DNA of 64,000 nucleotides from positions 1 to 64,000 of the forward strand of contig CAWEWR010000012.1 of the NCBI GenBank assembly GCA_963812675.1, written 5' to 3'. The stretch is from AP-15 sp963812675 (GTDB lineage: Bacteria; Pseudomonadota; Alphaproteobacteria; ATCC43930; CGMCC-115725). The position numbers were made by a program, and so were the translations under genes. The notes beneath the pieces were generated by a model. It was not told the DNA's origin and made no database searches. It worked only from the letters and a program-made list of their open reading frames with translations. Positions 43,745-53,467 of the stretch are shown here, in pieces. Numbering within the stretch: position 1 is the first letter of the stretch; every line of letters starts with the position of its first letter.

Positions 43745-45775
43745 TTAGACGAATTCCATAACGGTGCGAAAGACCTCCTCCGGCGAAATATTGGTGATGC
43801 AGGCAAACCCCTTGCCGCATTCCTCGGGGTCATCATAGATGTTGCAGCCGGCGCACGGGACCCTGCGGCTGATGATATAGCCCCGATTCTCGTGACCCCA
43901 TTCGCTCCAGTTGTGCCGAGCTAGGAAGACATTGACGACGTTTGCGCCGCGCAGCGATGCGAGATGGCTCGGGCCGGTATCATTGCCGACGAAAACCGAG
44001 CAGTACGAAAGCAAGGCGTCGAAGTCATCGAACGGCAGCCGCTTATCCAACAATTGGAAGCGGTCAGATGACGTAAGTTCGGGAGCCAGCTTGGACCGCA
44101 TGAGCGGATCGTCGCTCATCATTACGACTTTCAGATCCGTCTCGTCCAGGATCATCAATGCGAGCTTGTCATAATGGGGCCACTGGCTGAACTTTAAGCG
44201 GGCGCCAGTATGCAGCACCACAAATCTGTCGCCGGTAACCAGTCCATAAGTGGACAAGCGATCCCTCTCGATATCATCCCGTCGTACAATTTGCGAGGGG
44301 TTACCGAGTAGCGCGCCAAACCACTCCACTAGCCCCAGCGTCTTGACGCTAATTGGAACCGCCTGACGCCCGTCAATCGGATCTACCATCCAGCCTTCAT
44401 AGAAAGCAGAAAGCCAGGGCGATCGGTCATCCTTAAATCCAAACAGAAAAGGAGCCCCCGACAACAGGAGGAGTGGCCGGGATACCGGGGACTCCGCCAA
44501 GTCGATTGCGACATCAAATTTGTAGGGCGCCAGCTGATGCCGCAGCTCACGCTGTGTGTCAAGCGGCATGACCCTACGACGTTCCCACTCATCGTCCGGG
44601 AAGTCGATGACGATGACGTCGTCGAACAAGTTGAGGGTCTTGGCAAGCTCCGCGTTGGCAACGCCAAGTAATCCGACAAAGCGCGCCGCCGGGAGAAGCT
44701 CCCGAAGTCGGCGCAGTGCTGGAACAGAGGCAACCATATCACCGAGCTGGTCTACTCTGACGAGCAACACGTTTTGAGGTGGCGTCGGAAAGCGCCTGCG
44801 CTTAGCCGAACGGATCGTGCTCGGTCGCGAATTGATCTGCTCTTCGAGCGACCGGTTGTCGGTCGCCAATACGGAAACCAACCGATCCGAGTTTGGATAA
44901 TCGTCTTCGGATAACGGAGTCGCTATAATGATAGGCTCCTTATATACACGCATGCCAGCATTTTCGTCAACAAACTGTAATTCTAGCTCGTAAATTCCTT
45001 CTACGAAGCCAGAAAAATCATACCACACATTGAAGACATATTTTCTTTTATTAGGATCATCCTTTTCATATTTGAGCGGGAATCCTTGCAGGGGGCCGGT
45101 GTAGAACCGCAGACCGTTGAGCATCGCACGCAATTCTACGATTGGGACGGCTGAGACGCAGAAGCCCCGTATCGCGGTGACGCCCCGGAGGGTGCTCCGT
45201 ACTCCCCCCCAACGGGTTCGTTCGCGACGCCCGAGCGACCTGATGTCGATCTCCTCTCTGTGGCCGAGGAGCATGCTCTGCGGTGGGCGGGGCGCGAGCT
45301 CGGGCAGCACCGAATCGGAGCCCGCCGAGAAGCCATCCGAATTGGCCGGGATGATCCAATCGCCAATCTGCCCCTTCGTGTCGGTACGCCAACCGCTTCG
45401 ATACAGTTCCGCCAATTGTATCGCTGGTTCAGGCCACGCGGGGTCCAATTCTATCGCCCGTGTGTAGAAACGCTCTGCCTCCTTGGGTCGTCCGGCGACC
45501 TTATAGAAATGCCCCAGTTGCAAAGCTAGGTCGGGATCGTCTGGAGTGAGCTGCTTTGCCTTTAGGTAGTGAGGCTCGGCATTGGCTAACTCCCCAGCCT
45601 CCTTGAACATATGTCCACATTGAATATGAATAGCAGCGTTCTCCGGAACGAGACGCAGCGCCTTTTCGTATAGAAGGGCTGCCCTTCGGTATTCCTTGGC
45701 GTCGCGCGCGGCATTAGCACCGCGAATTATCTGTTTACTCTTCCGAATTCCGGGATTGAAGGCCATCATAGTCAC
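43745..45775 (-). CDS. TPR protein with GT9 (heptosyltransferase-like) glycosyltransferase domain
   Basis: 676 residues. Three TPR units lie at about 15-130 (AALLYEKALRLVPENAAIH style). A beta-rich middle (about 195-300) contains VFNVWYDFSGFVEGIYELEL. The C-terminal GT9 domain (337-670) has NVLLVRVDQLGDMVASVPAL, HTGARLKFSQWPHYDKLA and the donor-site VGNDTGPSHLASLRG. A Cys cluster near the end (VPCAGCNIYDDPEECGKGFAC) matches GT9 proteins that bind a metal there. The enzyme would transfer a heptose-like sugar to a surface polysaccharide on the cytoplasmic face of the inner membrane. It diverges from the methyltransferase genes at 46278. Confidence 0.88.
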   Translation of the reverse strand: MTMMAFNPGIRKSKQIIRGANAARDAKEYRRAALLYEKALRLVPENAAIHIQCGHMFKEAGELANAEPHYLKAKQLTPDDPDLALQLGHFYKVAGRPKEAERFYTRAIELDPAWPEPAIQLAELYRSGWRTDTKGQIGDWIIPANSDGFSAGSDSVLPELAPRPPQSMLLGHREEIDIRSLGRRERTRWGGVRSTLRGVTAIRGFCVSAVPIVELRAMLNGLRFYTGPLQGFPLKYEKDDPNKRKYVFNVWYDFSGFVEGIYELELQFVDENAGMRVYKEPIIIATPLSEDDYPNSDRLVSVLATDNRSLEEQINSRPSTIRSAKRRRFPTPPQNVLLVRVDQLGDMVASVPALRRLRELLPAARFVGLLGVANAELAKTLNLFDDVIVIDFPDDEWERRRVMPLDTQRELRHQLAPYKFDVAIDLAESPVSRPLLLLSGAPFLFGFKDDRSPWLSAFYEGWMVDPIDGRQAVPISVKTLGLVEWFGALLGNPSQIVRRDDIERDRLSTYGLVTGDRFVVLHTGARLKFSQWPHYDKLALMILDETDLKVVMMSDDPLMRSKLAPELTSSDRFQLLDKRLPFDDFDALLSYCSVFVGNDTGPSHLASLRGANVVNVFLARHNWSEWGHENRGYIISRRVPCAGCNIYDDPEECGKGFACITNISPEEVFRTVMEFV

Positions 45776-46277
45776 GCGTACAGTCCCCTAAACTCCGATG
45801 AGGAGGATCGCAAACGATCGTGGCGACGAGCGATTACTCACGAGTCTCGGTCGAAGGTATCAAACGCATGTCACGGGTTCAAGGGAGCGCCCGGCGGTTC
45901 GATACATCCCGTCAGGTGCAAAACGCCGCATCATGACGCCGTCTCCCACCGCACGGGCGATGTGTTGGCAACGCCTTGGCACTCTTCGTGCCTGCAGGCT
46001 AAGATCAAGATCCTTGAGTGGGAGTTCGCGGTTCGATGGCTGAGAGCCGTTCGCTGTTGATAACCAACCTGGTGACTCGGAGCAGCAGGTCAATGAAAAT
46101 CTTCGCCGAGGGATTTCTAAGATTATGCGAGGTTTACCTGAGAAGTGGCCGCAGCGAGGGGTGTCTCAGACTATGAAATTGCCGGCCCAATATGATGAGG
46201 CGGTTGCCATCGGAGTCGCTGACATCTTGCGCCGGTGATGCGTTTAAACAAGGGACGCAACGGTCGGAAGGACCAAA
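45776..46277. other. Divergent intergenic region of the glycan cluster
   Basis: About 500 bases between the GT9 gene and the first methyltransferase. No gene is supported. It should contain the promoters of both transcripts, but no clear -35/-10 pair was identified. Confidence 0.5.
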
Positions 46278-47369
46278 ATGCTAGAGCACAATCAGAGGAG
46301 TATTGAGTCACAGCTAGACCCCGAGCGTCCAGTGGGATGGGAATCGCGAAAGACATATGCGATGAAGATCGCAAACGGGTTTTTCGACAGGTTTCTCTCA
46401 GGTAGTGCCATTTTGGAGATCGGATATAGAGGCGGGAACGATGACGCTGTGCCGATTGTGCCGCAGGCAATCGGCATAGACCTCGATTATCCAGGTTACG
46501 ACGGTGCGACTCTGCCGTTTCCCGATGAGTCTCAGGACGCGATATACACAAGCCACTGTCTTGAACATATCAGCGATTACAAACGAGCAATTCGAGAGTG
46601 GTTTAGGGTTCTCAAGCTTGGCGGACATTTAGTGATCATTGTCCCGCATCAGTATCTATTCGAAAGGCGGCATGAACTCCCATCGCGGCTTCCTGGACAC
46701 TTGCGTTTTTACACCCCGGCCAGCTTGCTACAACAAATTGAAGAGGTTCTCCAACCGAACTCTTATCGAGTGAGACACTTGGTCGATAATGACTTTGGTT
46801 TCGATTATTCGATTCTCCCGTGGGAAGATCCCCACCATGTTGTTGGATGTTATGAGATAGAACTTGTCTTGGAAAAAATTCAGCAGCCCTATTGGACGAT
46901 TTACAGAGACAATAAATATTCCGCAGCCGATTTTCGATCGAATGTGCTTCCCGTCGCCCACCCGGTCTTCTTTATAGAGACGAACTTTTCCGTTACCGAC
47001 GCTTGCATCGTTTACGGGCCGTATGTTCGGCTTCCATTAGGAGAGCAGGACGCCACGTTTCATGTCAAGGCTCTCGGGCTCGGGGATCAGGAGCTCGCAT
47101 CACCGATTACTTTTGATGTAGCTCAAGACAGGATCAGGATAGCCTCAGTTGACGTGGTCGGCCGCGACGGTGCGAATCTGCTCCGCAGCGAAAAGGTAGT
47201 GGTGCAATTCCGTAACAACACTCCGGATTTTTTTTTGAATTTCGGATTTTCACGGCCGGGCGACCCTTCCACGGAACTTTCACCTTCTTCGGGGTATCGC
47301 TCCAACGTCTATAAGATCCGCGCTGGTTGTCACCAGCCACCGCGGTCTACATACAGCGGGTTAGAATAG
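46278..47369 (+). CDS. SAM-dependent methyltransferase with C-terminal YGPY accessory domain
   Basis: 363 residues. The class I methyltransferase core (about 40-170) has motif I ILEIGYRGGND, an acidic loop IGIDLDYPG, a late DAIYTSHCLEHI segment (the 'SxxLEH' of Methyltransf_11) and VLKLGGHLVIIVP. Residues 225-340 form a beta-rich domain with CIVYGPYVRLPLGEQDATFH. This matches the N-terminal domain of the next two genes (ALYGPYIDLLAGRYEAVIR). The domain probably binds a glycan or organises the enzymes. It is first of four methyltransferase genes on this strand, with composition less GC-rich than the surroundings. Confidence 0.82.
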   Translation: MLEHNQRSIESQLDPERPVGWESRKTYAMKIANGFFDRFLSGSAILEIGYRGGNDDAVPIVPQAIGIDLDYPGYDGATLPFPDESQDAIYTSHCLEHISDYKRAIREWFRVLKLGGHLVIIVPHQYLFERRHELPSRLPGHLRFYTPASLLQQIEEVLQPNSYRVRHLVDNDFGFDYSILPWEDPHHVVGCYEIELVLEKIQQPYWTIYRDNKYSAADFRSNVLPVAHPVFFIETNFSVTDACIVYGPYVRLPLGEQDATFHVKALGLGDQELASPITFDVAQDRIRIASVDVVGRDGANLLRSEKVVVQFRNNTPDFFLNFGFSRPGDPSTELSPSSGYRSNVYKIRAGCHQPPRSTYSGLE

Positions 47370-47397
47370 CGTTTCTGGATGAGTGCAAGGTCTAGTT

Positions 47398-48609
47398 ATG
47401 AGCGACATGTCTTACCGGTTTTCACCCGATGATCTGCGGCTTAGAACTGCTATCGGTATGCGCGAACCCACCGTAATACGCATTCCGATGGCCAGTGGAA
47501 CTGCTTTGTATGGCCCCTATATCGACCTGCTGGCCGGCCGGTATGAGGCGGTAATCCGTTTCGATCCAGACATCGCTTGTCGCGGGCGCGCAATCATGGA
47601 TGTTTGCGCAGGCGTAGGGACGGAGCGACTCGCCTGGCAAGGGATTTCAGCCGATCAGATTCTCGCCGATGACATGAGCGCAAGACTGGAGTTTTCCTGC
47701 GTTCGTGCCTCGCACGACGTAGAAGTCCGTTTATTGGTTGAGAGTGAATTCAACGCCGGCATCGTATCTGTCGAGATTAGCGGCGAACTGGCCAAATCCG
47801 TATCTGCCGAATCCGTACCCGCCGAGCCCGCATCTGAATTGCTGAGCGTCACCATCTCGGATTTGCCGGAACCGAGCGTCGAAAATTCGGTACGCAAAGG
47901 TCGAAATTTGCATGAAGGGTACCAACGCGGCATCGGCCTTGCTTTTTCCAATCTCGGAGCACGGATCGCTGCGGATCCGGATTTTGGCCGAGCCCGCACG
48001 TTGGCCGGGAGCCGCACGATCGTTGGGGACCCCAACCTGGCGAACATTTTTCTACTAATTAAATTCTTTCTGACGCGTCTACCTTTCGGGCATATCGTCG
48101 AGTTCGGCTCTTATAAAGGTGGCTCGGCCATTTTCATGGCCGCCCTGGCCCAGAAGTTTTTGCCCGGAGTCCAAATAATTGGGTTTGACACCTTCGTCGG
48201 GATGCCGGCCACGGATCACGCGGTAGACGCTCACCATGCCGGCAGCTTCTCCGATGTTGATCTGACAGAGCTGTGCCAATACGTAAAGGGGGCTGGCTTG
48301 CAAAATCTCAATTTCGTAAAGGGTTATTTTGAAGAAACTGCAGCAGCGACGCTACGGCAACAAGGGTGCGTGGCCTTTTGCCATATTGATTGTGACATCC
48401 GCTCTGCCGTCGAGTACGCCTACGAGACGACGAGACCTCACATGGTCCCCGGCGGTTATTGGGTTTTTGACGATCCGTTTGTTGCCGATTGCGTAGGGGC
48501 TGCGGAAGCGGTCGAGGATCTGCTGATCCGGCGAGACGGTCTTAACTCTGAGCAGCTTTACCCCCATTACGTCTTCCGCGAACCTTTCGAGAAGGTATTC
48601 CGGCGGTGA
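47398..48609 (+). CDS. TylF/MycF-like methyltransferase with N-terminal YGPY domain
   Basis: 403 residues from the ATG at 47398. Residues 1-130 are the YGPY domain (LYGPYIDLLAGRYEAVIRFD at 37-56), nearly identical to that of the next gene. A Ser/Pro/Glu-rich linker (135-165) follows, then a methyltransferase with VEFGSYKGGSAIFMAAL (SAM site), IIGFDTFVGMP, CHIDCDIRSAVEYA and GGYWVFDDPF. These are the marks of the TylF family of sugar O-methyltransferases, which depend on a divalent metal at the D-D/FDD positions. It probably methylates a sugar of a surface glycan. Confidence 0.85.
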   Translation: MSDMSYRFSPDDLRLRTAIGMREPTVIRIPMASGTALYGPYIDLLAGRYEAVIRFDPDIACRGRAIMDVCAGVGTERLAWQGISADQILADDMSARLEFSCVRASHDVEVRLLVESEFNAGIVSVEISGELAKSVSAESVPAEPASELLSVTISDLPEPSVENSVRKGRNLHEGYQRGIGLAFSNLGARIAADPDFGRARTLAGSRTIVGDPNLANIFLLIKFFLTRLPFGHIVEFGSYKGGSAIFMAALAQKFLPGVQIIGFDTFVGMPATDHAVDAHHAGSFSDVDLTELCQYVKGAGLQNLNFVKGYFEETAAATLRQQGCVAFCHIDCDIRSAVEYAYETTRPHMVPGGYWVFDDPFVADCVGAAEAVEDLLIRRDGLNSEQLYPHYVFREPFEKVFRR

Positions 48610-48703
48610 GCAGTGCCCGAGCCAACGTGCTGCCGGCTGATTATTGTCCTGTTTCTCTGCATTGCCACCAGAGCTGTGGAGAACTTAGTCTAGGTTGCCG
48701 AAT

Positions 48704-49849
48704 ATGACCAAAATGTCTTATCATTTTTCACCCGATGATCTGCGTCTTGGAACTGGCATCGGTATACGTGAGCCAAATGCAATACGCATTCCTATGATAA
48801 ATGGAACAGCCTTATATGGGCCCTATCTCGACCTCCTGCCGGGCCGCTATGAGGCGGTGATCCGTTTCGATCCGGAGACGCCTTGCCGCGGGCGCGCGAT
48901 AATGGACGTTTGCGCAGGCGTGGGCGCGGAGCGGCTCGCGGAGCAATGGATTACCGAGGATCAGATCCTAGCCGGAGGGATGAGCGCGAGGCTGGACTTT
49001 TCGTGCCCTCGTCCTTCGCACGGCGTAGAGGTGCGTCTCTTAGTCGATGGTGGATTCAGCGCCGGCATCCAATCTGTCGAGATTAACGGCGAATTGGCTA
49101 CGCCCGCGTCTGAGTTCGAAACGCAAGACGAGATCAAAAAAATCTTGCGCCTGCTTCGGCCCCACGCAGTGGAAGGATTCAGGAAGGCGCGGTTCGGAAG
49201 CCCCTGTGACGGCGGGTACATCCTTCTCGACGACCTCCAGGGCATCGACACGGCGTTCTCTTTCGGCGTCGAGCAGAATGCATCGTGGGACTTGGACATC
49301 GCTAAATGCGGCGTGACTGTTTATCAATTCGACCACACCGTGGATGCTCCGATTACCAACAACCCGCGCTTGATTTTCGCGAGAAAGAGGATTTCCACGG
49401 AGGCCGGGCCAGAGAGCGAGAGCCTCTCGTCTCTGATCCAGGAGCACGACAAGCGGAATGCTAAACCAAACATCCTCCTCAAAATCGACATCGAGAATGA
49501 TGAGTGGGCAGTTTTCGATACGACCCCACCGGATATATTGAACAGATTTTCTCAGATTGTCGGGGAATTCCATTATCTTCAGGGCCTTTCGGATATTCAA
49601 TGGCGGCGGCTTGTCACTAGAGTCCTGGAGAAACTCTCGGATTCCTATGCCGTCGTACATGTGCATGCCAACAATATTGGTGGGTTCAGTAACGTCGCGA
49701 ATATCGTTTTTCCAAATGTTCTAGAAATAACTTTTGCCAATCGCAGCATGTATTCATTTTCCGAAACGGATGAGATCTTTCCAGGACCTTTGGACGCACC
49801 AAACGATCCAAGCCACCCGGACCTGCATCTCGGCAGTTTCCGTTTCTGA
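48704..49849 (+). CDS. FkbM-like methyltransferase with N-terminal YGPY domain
   Basis: 381 residues from the ATG at 48704; a TTG at 48695 is possible. The first 130 residues repeat the YGPY domain of the previous gene almost word for word (FSPDDLRLGTGIGIREP, LYGPYLDLLPGRYEAVIRFD). They are fused to a different catalytic part: FGSPCDGGYILLDDL, AFSFGVEQNASWDLDIA, ILLKIDIENDEWAVFD, and an FANRSMYSF end. This suits the FkbM/Methyltransf_21 group, here without the usual clear GxGxG. Duplication of the N-terminal domain with exchange of the catalytic half is evident. It is likely a sugar methyltransferase. Confidence 0.8.
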   Translation: MTKMSYHFSPDDLRLGTGIGIREPNAIRIPMINGTALYGPYLDLLPGRYEAVIRFDPETPCRGRAIMDVCAGVGAERLAEQWITEDQILAGGMSARLDFSCPRPSHGVEVRLLVDGGFSAGIQSVEINGELATPASEFETQDEIKKILRLLRPHAVEGFRKARFGSPCDGGYILLDDLQGIDTAFSFGVEQNASWDLDIAKCGVTVYQFDHTVDAPITNNPRLIFARKRISTEAGPESESLSSLIQEHDKRNAKPNILLKIDIENDEWAVFDTTPPDILNRFSQIVGEFHYLQGLSDIQWRRLVTRVLEKLSDSYAVVHVHANNIGGFSNVANIVFPNVLEITFANRSMYSFSETDEIFPGPLDAPNDPSHPDLHLGSFRF

Positions 49850-49887
49850 TCGGTTTGTGGCCAACGAGCGACGAGGTATCAGCACGA

Positions 49888-51066
49888 ATGGTTCGATTGC
49901 GAGCGGGGCTTCACGGGGTGCTACCGTGGTTAACCAAACGACAATTTCCTCCACAGCCGGATATTTATTTGCGTGTAGACAAAGTCGACACGCTGGTGGA
50001 AGCCTTAAAGTCGCTGCAACATAGTACGGAAGTTTGTGAGCAGAGGGTGGCCGCTTGCGAACAGCGGCTCGAAACCTTCACCAAGACGATGGAGACCGAG
50101 CTTTCGGCTTTGAAAACCATGCTCCAGCCGCTCTCGGTAGGATCGCAAGAGATGATCCCGCGCAAACTGGTGGAAGCCATTGCCTGGCGCGGAGATCATG
50201 CCAATGCCCTCTATCGCGCTTTTGCTGGCAGCGAAAGATCAATGTCTTCGCCTCCCACACCGATTCCCTTCACATCCACGCTTTGCCACCAGCATCATTT
50301 TTTGCTCGACCAATATCGGTTCTGGGCTAAAGCCATGAAATACCGCCCCAGATTCCACCGAAAGGAGTGGGAATGGTTCTACATCGCGCAGGTGCTGCAC
50401 GAGCGCGGGTTTCTGGCTTACGGAAAACGGGGACTGGGGTTTGGCGTGGGCCGCGAACCGTTGCCCGCCTTGTTTGCTTCCTTCGGGGTCGAAATCGTTG
50501 CGTCAGACCAGTCCTTCGAGGCGGCTGAAAGAGCAGGTTGGGCGAAAAGTGGCCAGCACTCACATGACCTCTCTGTTCTCAACGAGAGGGGAATTTGCAC
50601 CGAGGACATGTTCTCGAAGCTCGTTTCATTCATAGCAGTGGACATGAACGAGATACTCTCCAGCCTGGACGAGCAGTTTGACTTCTGTTGGTCTTCGTGC
50701 TCGCTAGAACACCTCGGCTCACTGAAACATGGTTTCGACTTCATTGCAAACTCCATGGCCGTCTTGAAACCAGGAGGTTTAGCCGTCCACACGACAGAGT
50801 TTAATCTGAGTTCGGATCTCGGCACTATAGAGAGCCCAGATTTTAGCGTCTACCGGCGTTGTGATATAGACGAGTTCCTGGCGAGAATGGCGACCGAAGG
50901 TTTTATTGTGTCGTCAGTCGACTGGACACTTGGTGACGGATTTGCCGAGACGGTCGTCAACGTCCCGCCATTTGGAGGCGGTGAGCCGCACATTCGCGTC
51001 AAGGCAGGGGAATATGATGTAACATCCATAGGGATGATTATCCAAAAGCCTTCGTATATTGGCTAG
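49888..51066 (+). CDS. Methyltransferase with N-terminal coiled coil
   Basis: 392 residues from the ATG at 49888 behind ACGAGG; a TTG at 49855 would add 11. Residues 40-85 form a coiled coil (VDTLVEALKSLQHSTEVCEQ, CEQRLETFTKTMETELSALK). The catalytic part (about 160-390) has GLGFGVGREPLPALFASFG (SAM site), IVASDQSFEAAERAG and DFCWSSCSLEHLGSLKHGFDF. The last is the 'SCSLEHLG' motif of a methyltransferase group found in O-antigen and capsule clusters. It lacks the YGPY domain. It closes the methyltransferase run. Confidence 0.82.
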   Translation: MVRLRAGLHGVLPWLTKRQFPPQPDIYLRVDKVDTLVEALKSLQHSTEVCEQRVAACEQRLETFTKTMETELSALKTMLQPLSVGSQEMIPRKLVEAIAWRGDHANALYRAFAGSERSMSSPPTPIPFTSTLCHQHHFLLDQYRFWAKAMKYRPRFHRKEWEWFYIAQVLHERGFLAYGKRGLGFGVGREPLPALFASFGVEIVASDQSFEAAERAGWAKSGQHSHDLSVLNERGICTEDMFSKLVSFIAVDMNEILSSLDEQFDFCWSSCSLEHLGSLKHGFDFIANSMAVLKPGGLAVHTTEFNLSSDLGTIESPDFSVYRRCDIDEFLARMATEGFIVSSVDWTLGDGFAETVVNVPPFGGGEPHIRVKAGEYDVTSIGMIIQKPSYIG

Positions 51067-51314
51067 ATTGGTCTTGCCTCAATGACGAGCCGCCGGCGCC
51101 CGCGTGAAACCGACTATTTCGACCTGCTGGGCTCGCGGGCGCGTGGTGTCTTGCCAGATTTAGGCAGGGCTTCCCGCCAGGATCTTCGTCCCTTCCCGCA
51201 TTGAATCAGTTTGCGCGCTTGGATCAGCGAGGTCCTTGGTCTCGCGTCCGATTGCTGCCGTCGCGGCAATAAAGAACATCGCTGAAAATATGCCCCGTCT
51301 GAGCGCGCTGATGG

Positions 51315-52151
51315 TCAACCCGGTTGTGGGTGCAGTTCGAAGCCGGCGGGACGGCCGGCGCGGCGCGCGGCTTCGGCGGGCGGCAGTGCCGGGTCCCAAA
51401 GGTTGGCGTCGAAGCGCCAGCCGTTGACCTTGTCCGCTTCGCGCGAGACGACGTAGAGGAGCGGCGGCACCATCTCCTCCGGCTCGACGAGGCGCGGGGC
51501 GCGGCCTTCGCGGCTCATTGCGCGCATTTCCTCTGCCATACCCGGCGTGTTGGCGCCGGCACCGGGGTTGACGATGTTGATCGTCAGGCCGGTGCCCGCG
51601 ACCTCCTTCGCCCACACTTCGGTCGCCATTTCGAGCGCCGCTTTCGAGGCGCCGTAGGGCGAGGTGTGCGGGCGGTTCATCGTGTCGAGCTTGGTCGTCA
51701 CATTGACGATGCGGCCCCAGCCCTGCTCGACCATAAGGGGCGCCGCGCGGCGGGCCATCTGGTCGGCGGCGAGGTAGTTGGTCTCGATGACGGCGCGCAC
51801 GATGTCGTCCGGCACCTGCCAGAACTTCTGCGGCTCGACCCGGCGGAAGCGGGCCGGGTCGATCGTCGTGAAGGTGAGGCCCGCATTGTTGACGAGGATG
51901 TGCACGCCGCCGAACCGCGACACCGCAATTCCTATGATACGGTCGCAATCGGCGGGCCGGCGCAGATCGGCGACGAGCGGCAGGATCTGCCCCGTTGGCT
52001 TGGCGGCGGCCGTCTCCGCCTCGATCGTCGCGATATCGGCGTCGATGTGGCCGATCGCGAGGACATGGTGTCCCTCCTGCGCGAGGCCGAACGCCATTGC
52101 CCGGCCGAGCCCGCGCAACCCGCCGGTAATGATTGCGACGCGCTCTTCCAT
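51315..52151 (-). CDS. Short-chain dehydrogenase/reductase
   Basis: 278 residues. The Rossmann start has the NAD(P) motif TGGLRGLG (residues 9-16) and an NNAG strand. Catalysis is by Ser (VTTKLDT region), Tyr and Lys in SPYGASKAALEM. The C-terminus (EEMVPPLLYVVSREADKVNG) is a normal SDR tail. No coenzyme preference can be read safely. The substrate is unknown. It is monocistronic, with the lipoprotein gene diverging 130 bases away. The start at 52151 gives the expected short N-terminus MEERVAIITGG. Confidence 0.92.
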   Translation of the reverse strand: MEERVAIITGGLRGLGRAMAFGLAQEGHHVLAIGHIDADIATIEAETAAAKPTGQILPLVADLRRPADCDRIIGIAVSRFGGVHILVNNAGLTFTTIDPARFRRVEPQKFWQVPDDIVRAVIETNYLAADQMARRAAPLMVEQGWGRIVNVTTKLDTMNRPHTSPYGASKAALEMATEVWAKEVAGTGLTINIVNPGAGANTPGMAEEMRAMSREGRAPRLVEPEEMVPPLLYVVSREADKVNGWRFDANLWDPALPPAEAARRAGRPAGFELHPQPG

Positions 52152-52281
52152 GCGGTTCCCCGTCAGCTAGAACTCGACACAACTCCGAAAGGCAAAGATG
52201 CCACGGCATAAGGCAACCAATGTCAACCGGAACTATTTTTGCGTCCCGCCCGTTATCGCGCCGGGCTTTTTAAAGGAAAAG

Positions 52282-52617
52282 ATGATGAATCGACTGATCG
52301 CTCCCGGCTTTATTGCGGCCCTCGTCCTGGGGTTGGCTGGGTGCACGAACCCGTACGACCCTGGCCAGCGCGCGGTCGGCGGCGGCCTGCTCGGCGCTGG
52401 CGCAGGGGCAGCCATCGGCGGCGCGGTTGGCGGCGGACATGGCGCCGCTCTCGGCGCAGCGATCGGCGGCGCGACCGGCGCGGTAACCGGCGCGGCTACG
52501 ACACCCCCGCCGCCGCCTCCTCCGGGCGCTTATGGCCAGGGCTACGGCTATCCGCCGCCGCCTCCGAGCGGCTACGGCTACCCGCCGGCCCCGCCACCGG
52601 CTTACCCGTCCTATTAG
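52282..52617 (+). CDS. Glycine-zipper outer-membrane lipoprotein
   Basis: 111 residues from the ATG at 52282 (AAGGAAAAG in front). The signal ends in lipobox LGLAGC (Cys near residue 20). A glycine-zipper segment follows (LLGAGAGAAIGGAVGGG, AALGAAIGGATGAVTGAA), able to insert in or associate with a membrane. The tail is Pro/Tyr/Gly-rich (PPPPPPPGAYGQGYGYP). Such proteins resemble small envelope-stability lipoproteins (SlyB/osmotically inducible type). It faces the next lipoprotein gene tail to tail. Confidence 0.85.
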   Translation: MMNRLIAPGFIAALVLGLAGCTNPYDPGQRAVGGGLLGAGAGAAIGGAVGGGHGAALGAAIGGATGAVTGAATTPPPPPPPGAYGQGYGYPPPPPSGYGYPPAPPPAYPSY

Positions 52618-52634
52618 CATTCTGGGGGTCTGTC

Positions 52635-53360
52635 TCAGCCCGGGGGCGCTGATCTGATCAGCTCGGCGAGATGCCGCACCTTTGCGGCCGGCGACAAATT
52701 CTTACCGACCGCCGATGCCTCGATAAGGCGCGGCTGGCTCGGCCCGGGCGCCGGGGGCGCCGGAAGCACCGATGGCTGCCGCCCGCCAATCGCGGGCGTG
52801 CCGGTTCCGCAATCCCCGGACCGTTTGACCTCGACTTTGGGCGGCGCGCCGGTCCCTGGGTCGAAATAGAAGAAACTCTCGCTGCAGCTGCCCGCACCCG
52901 AGGCGGCGGAGGTCATCACGACGCCCGATACCTCGCCGCGCCCGAGCTGCGGCGCGGCCAGAGCGGCGTCGATGATCGGCCCGGGACCCACAACCCAGAT
53001 CGGCGCATTTGCCAGCGCGTGGGCCGAGGCGACGAGCTGCGCCAGGGCAGCCTGCTGGTCGGCTACCAGCCGGTAGATGTCCGCCGGCTGCGGCACCACG
53101 ACATCAAACCCCTGGGCGGTCCATAGCGCGGGATCACGCGGCAGCGTGTCGTCACCCGGCCACAACACCAGAACGGCAGCCGGCACCGGCGGGCCGACAG
53201 CGTAGACTCGCGGAGCCGGGGCGTAATTTGCCGCGGGTTCGGCGATCGCGGCCGGCGTCACTGCCGTTGCTTGCGACGGGGTCGTGACGTCTCCGGCGCA
53301 GCCGATTAGCGGCAGCGCAGCCAGGCAGCCGCAGAGGGCAGAGGCGGGTCCTTTCCACAT
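52635..53360 (-). CDS. Putative lipoprotein of unknown function
   Basis: 241 residues from the ATG at 53360 with a perfect GGAGGAG site; much longer upstream frames are shadows. The lipobox is LPLIGC. The mature part (VLVLWPGDDTLPRDPALW, FDVVVPQPADIYRLVADQQ, APIWVVGPGPIIDAALAAP, GEVSGVVMTSAASGAGSC) reads like an alpha/beta hydrolase-type core without an obvious catalytic serine elbow. A cysteine pair and a Pro-rich region lie near the C-terminus. It is probably anchored to a membrane. No family is recognised. Confidence 0.7.
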   Translation of the reverse strand: MWKGPASALCGCLAALPLIGCAGDVTTPSQATAVTPAAIAEPAANYAPAPRVYAVGPPVPAAVLVLWPGDDTLPRDPALWTAQGFDVVVPQPADIYRLVADQQAALAQLVASAHALANAPIWVVGPGPIIDAALAAPQLGRGEVSGVVMTSAASGAGSCSESFFYFDPGTGAPPKVEVKRSGDCGTGTPAIGGRQPSVLPAPPAPGPSQPRLIEASAVGKNLSPAAKVRHLAELIRSAPPG

Positions 53361-53467
53361 GGGCTTTCTCCTCCAATGCTCGGTTTTGCCATGCGAAAAT
53401 TTGTCCCCCATTTCGGCGATTTCTAGGTCCCGATTGGGCAGAGATTTGGCCGGGTATTCACGGCCCG

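Noticed and set aside
47820..47900. Short Ser/Val/Pro/Glu repeats in the TylF-like protein (SAESVPAEPASE region)
   Set aside because: A low-complexity linker between two domains, not a DNA repeat of interest.
50488..50502. 14-base match to the core of the intergenic repeat inside a methyltransferase gene
   Set aside because: It encodes ordinary residues (EIVAS), lacks the flanking repeat sequence and is best explained by chance.
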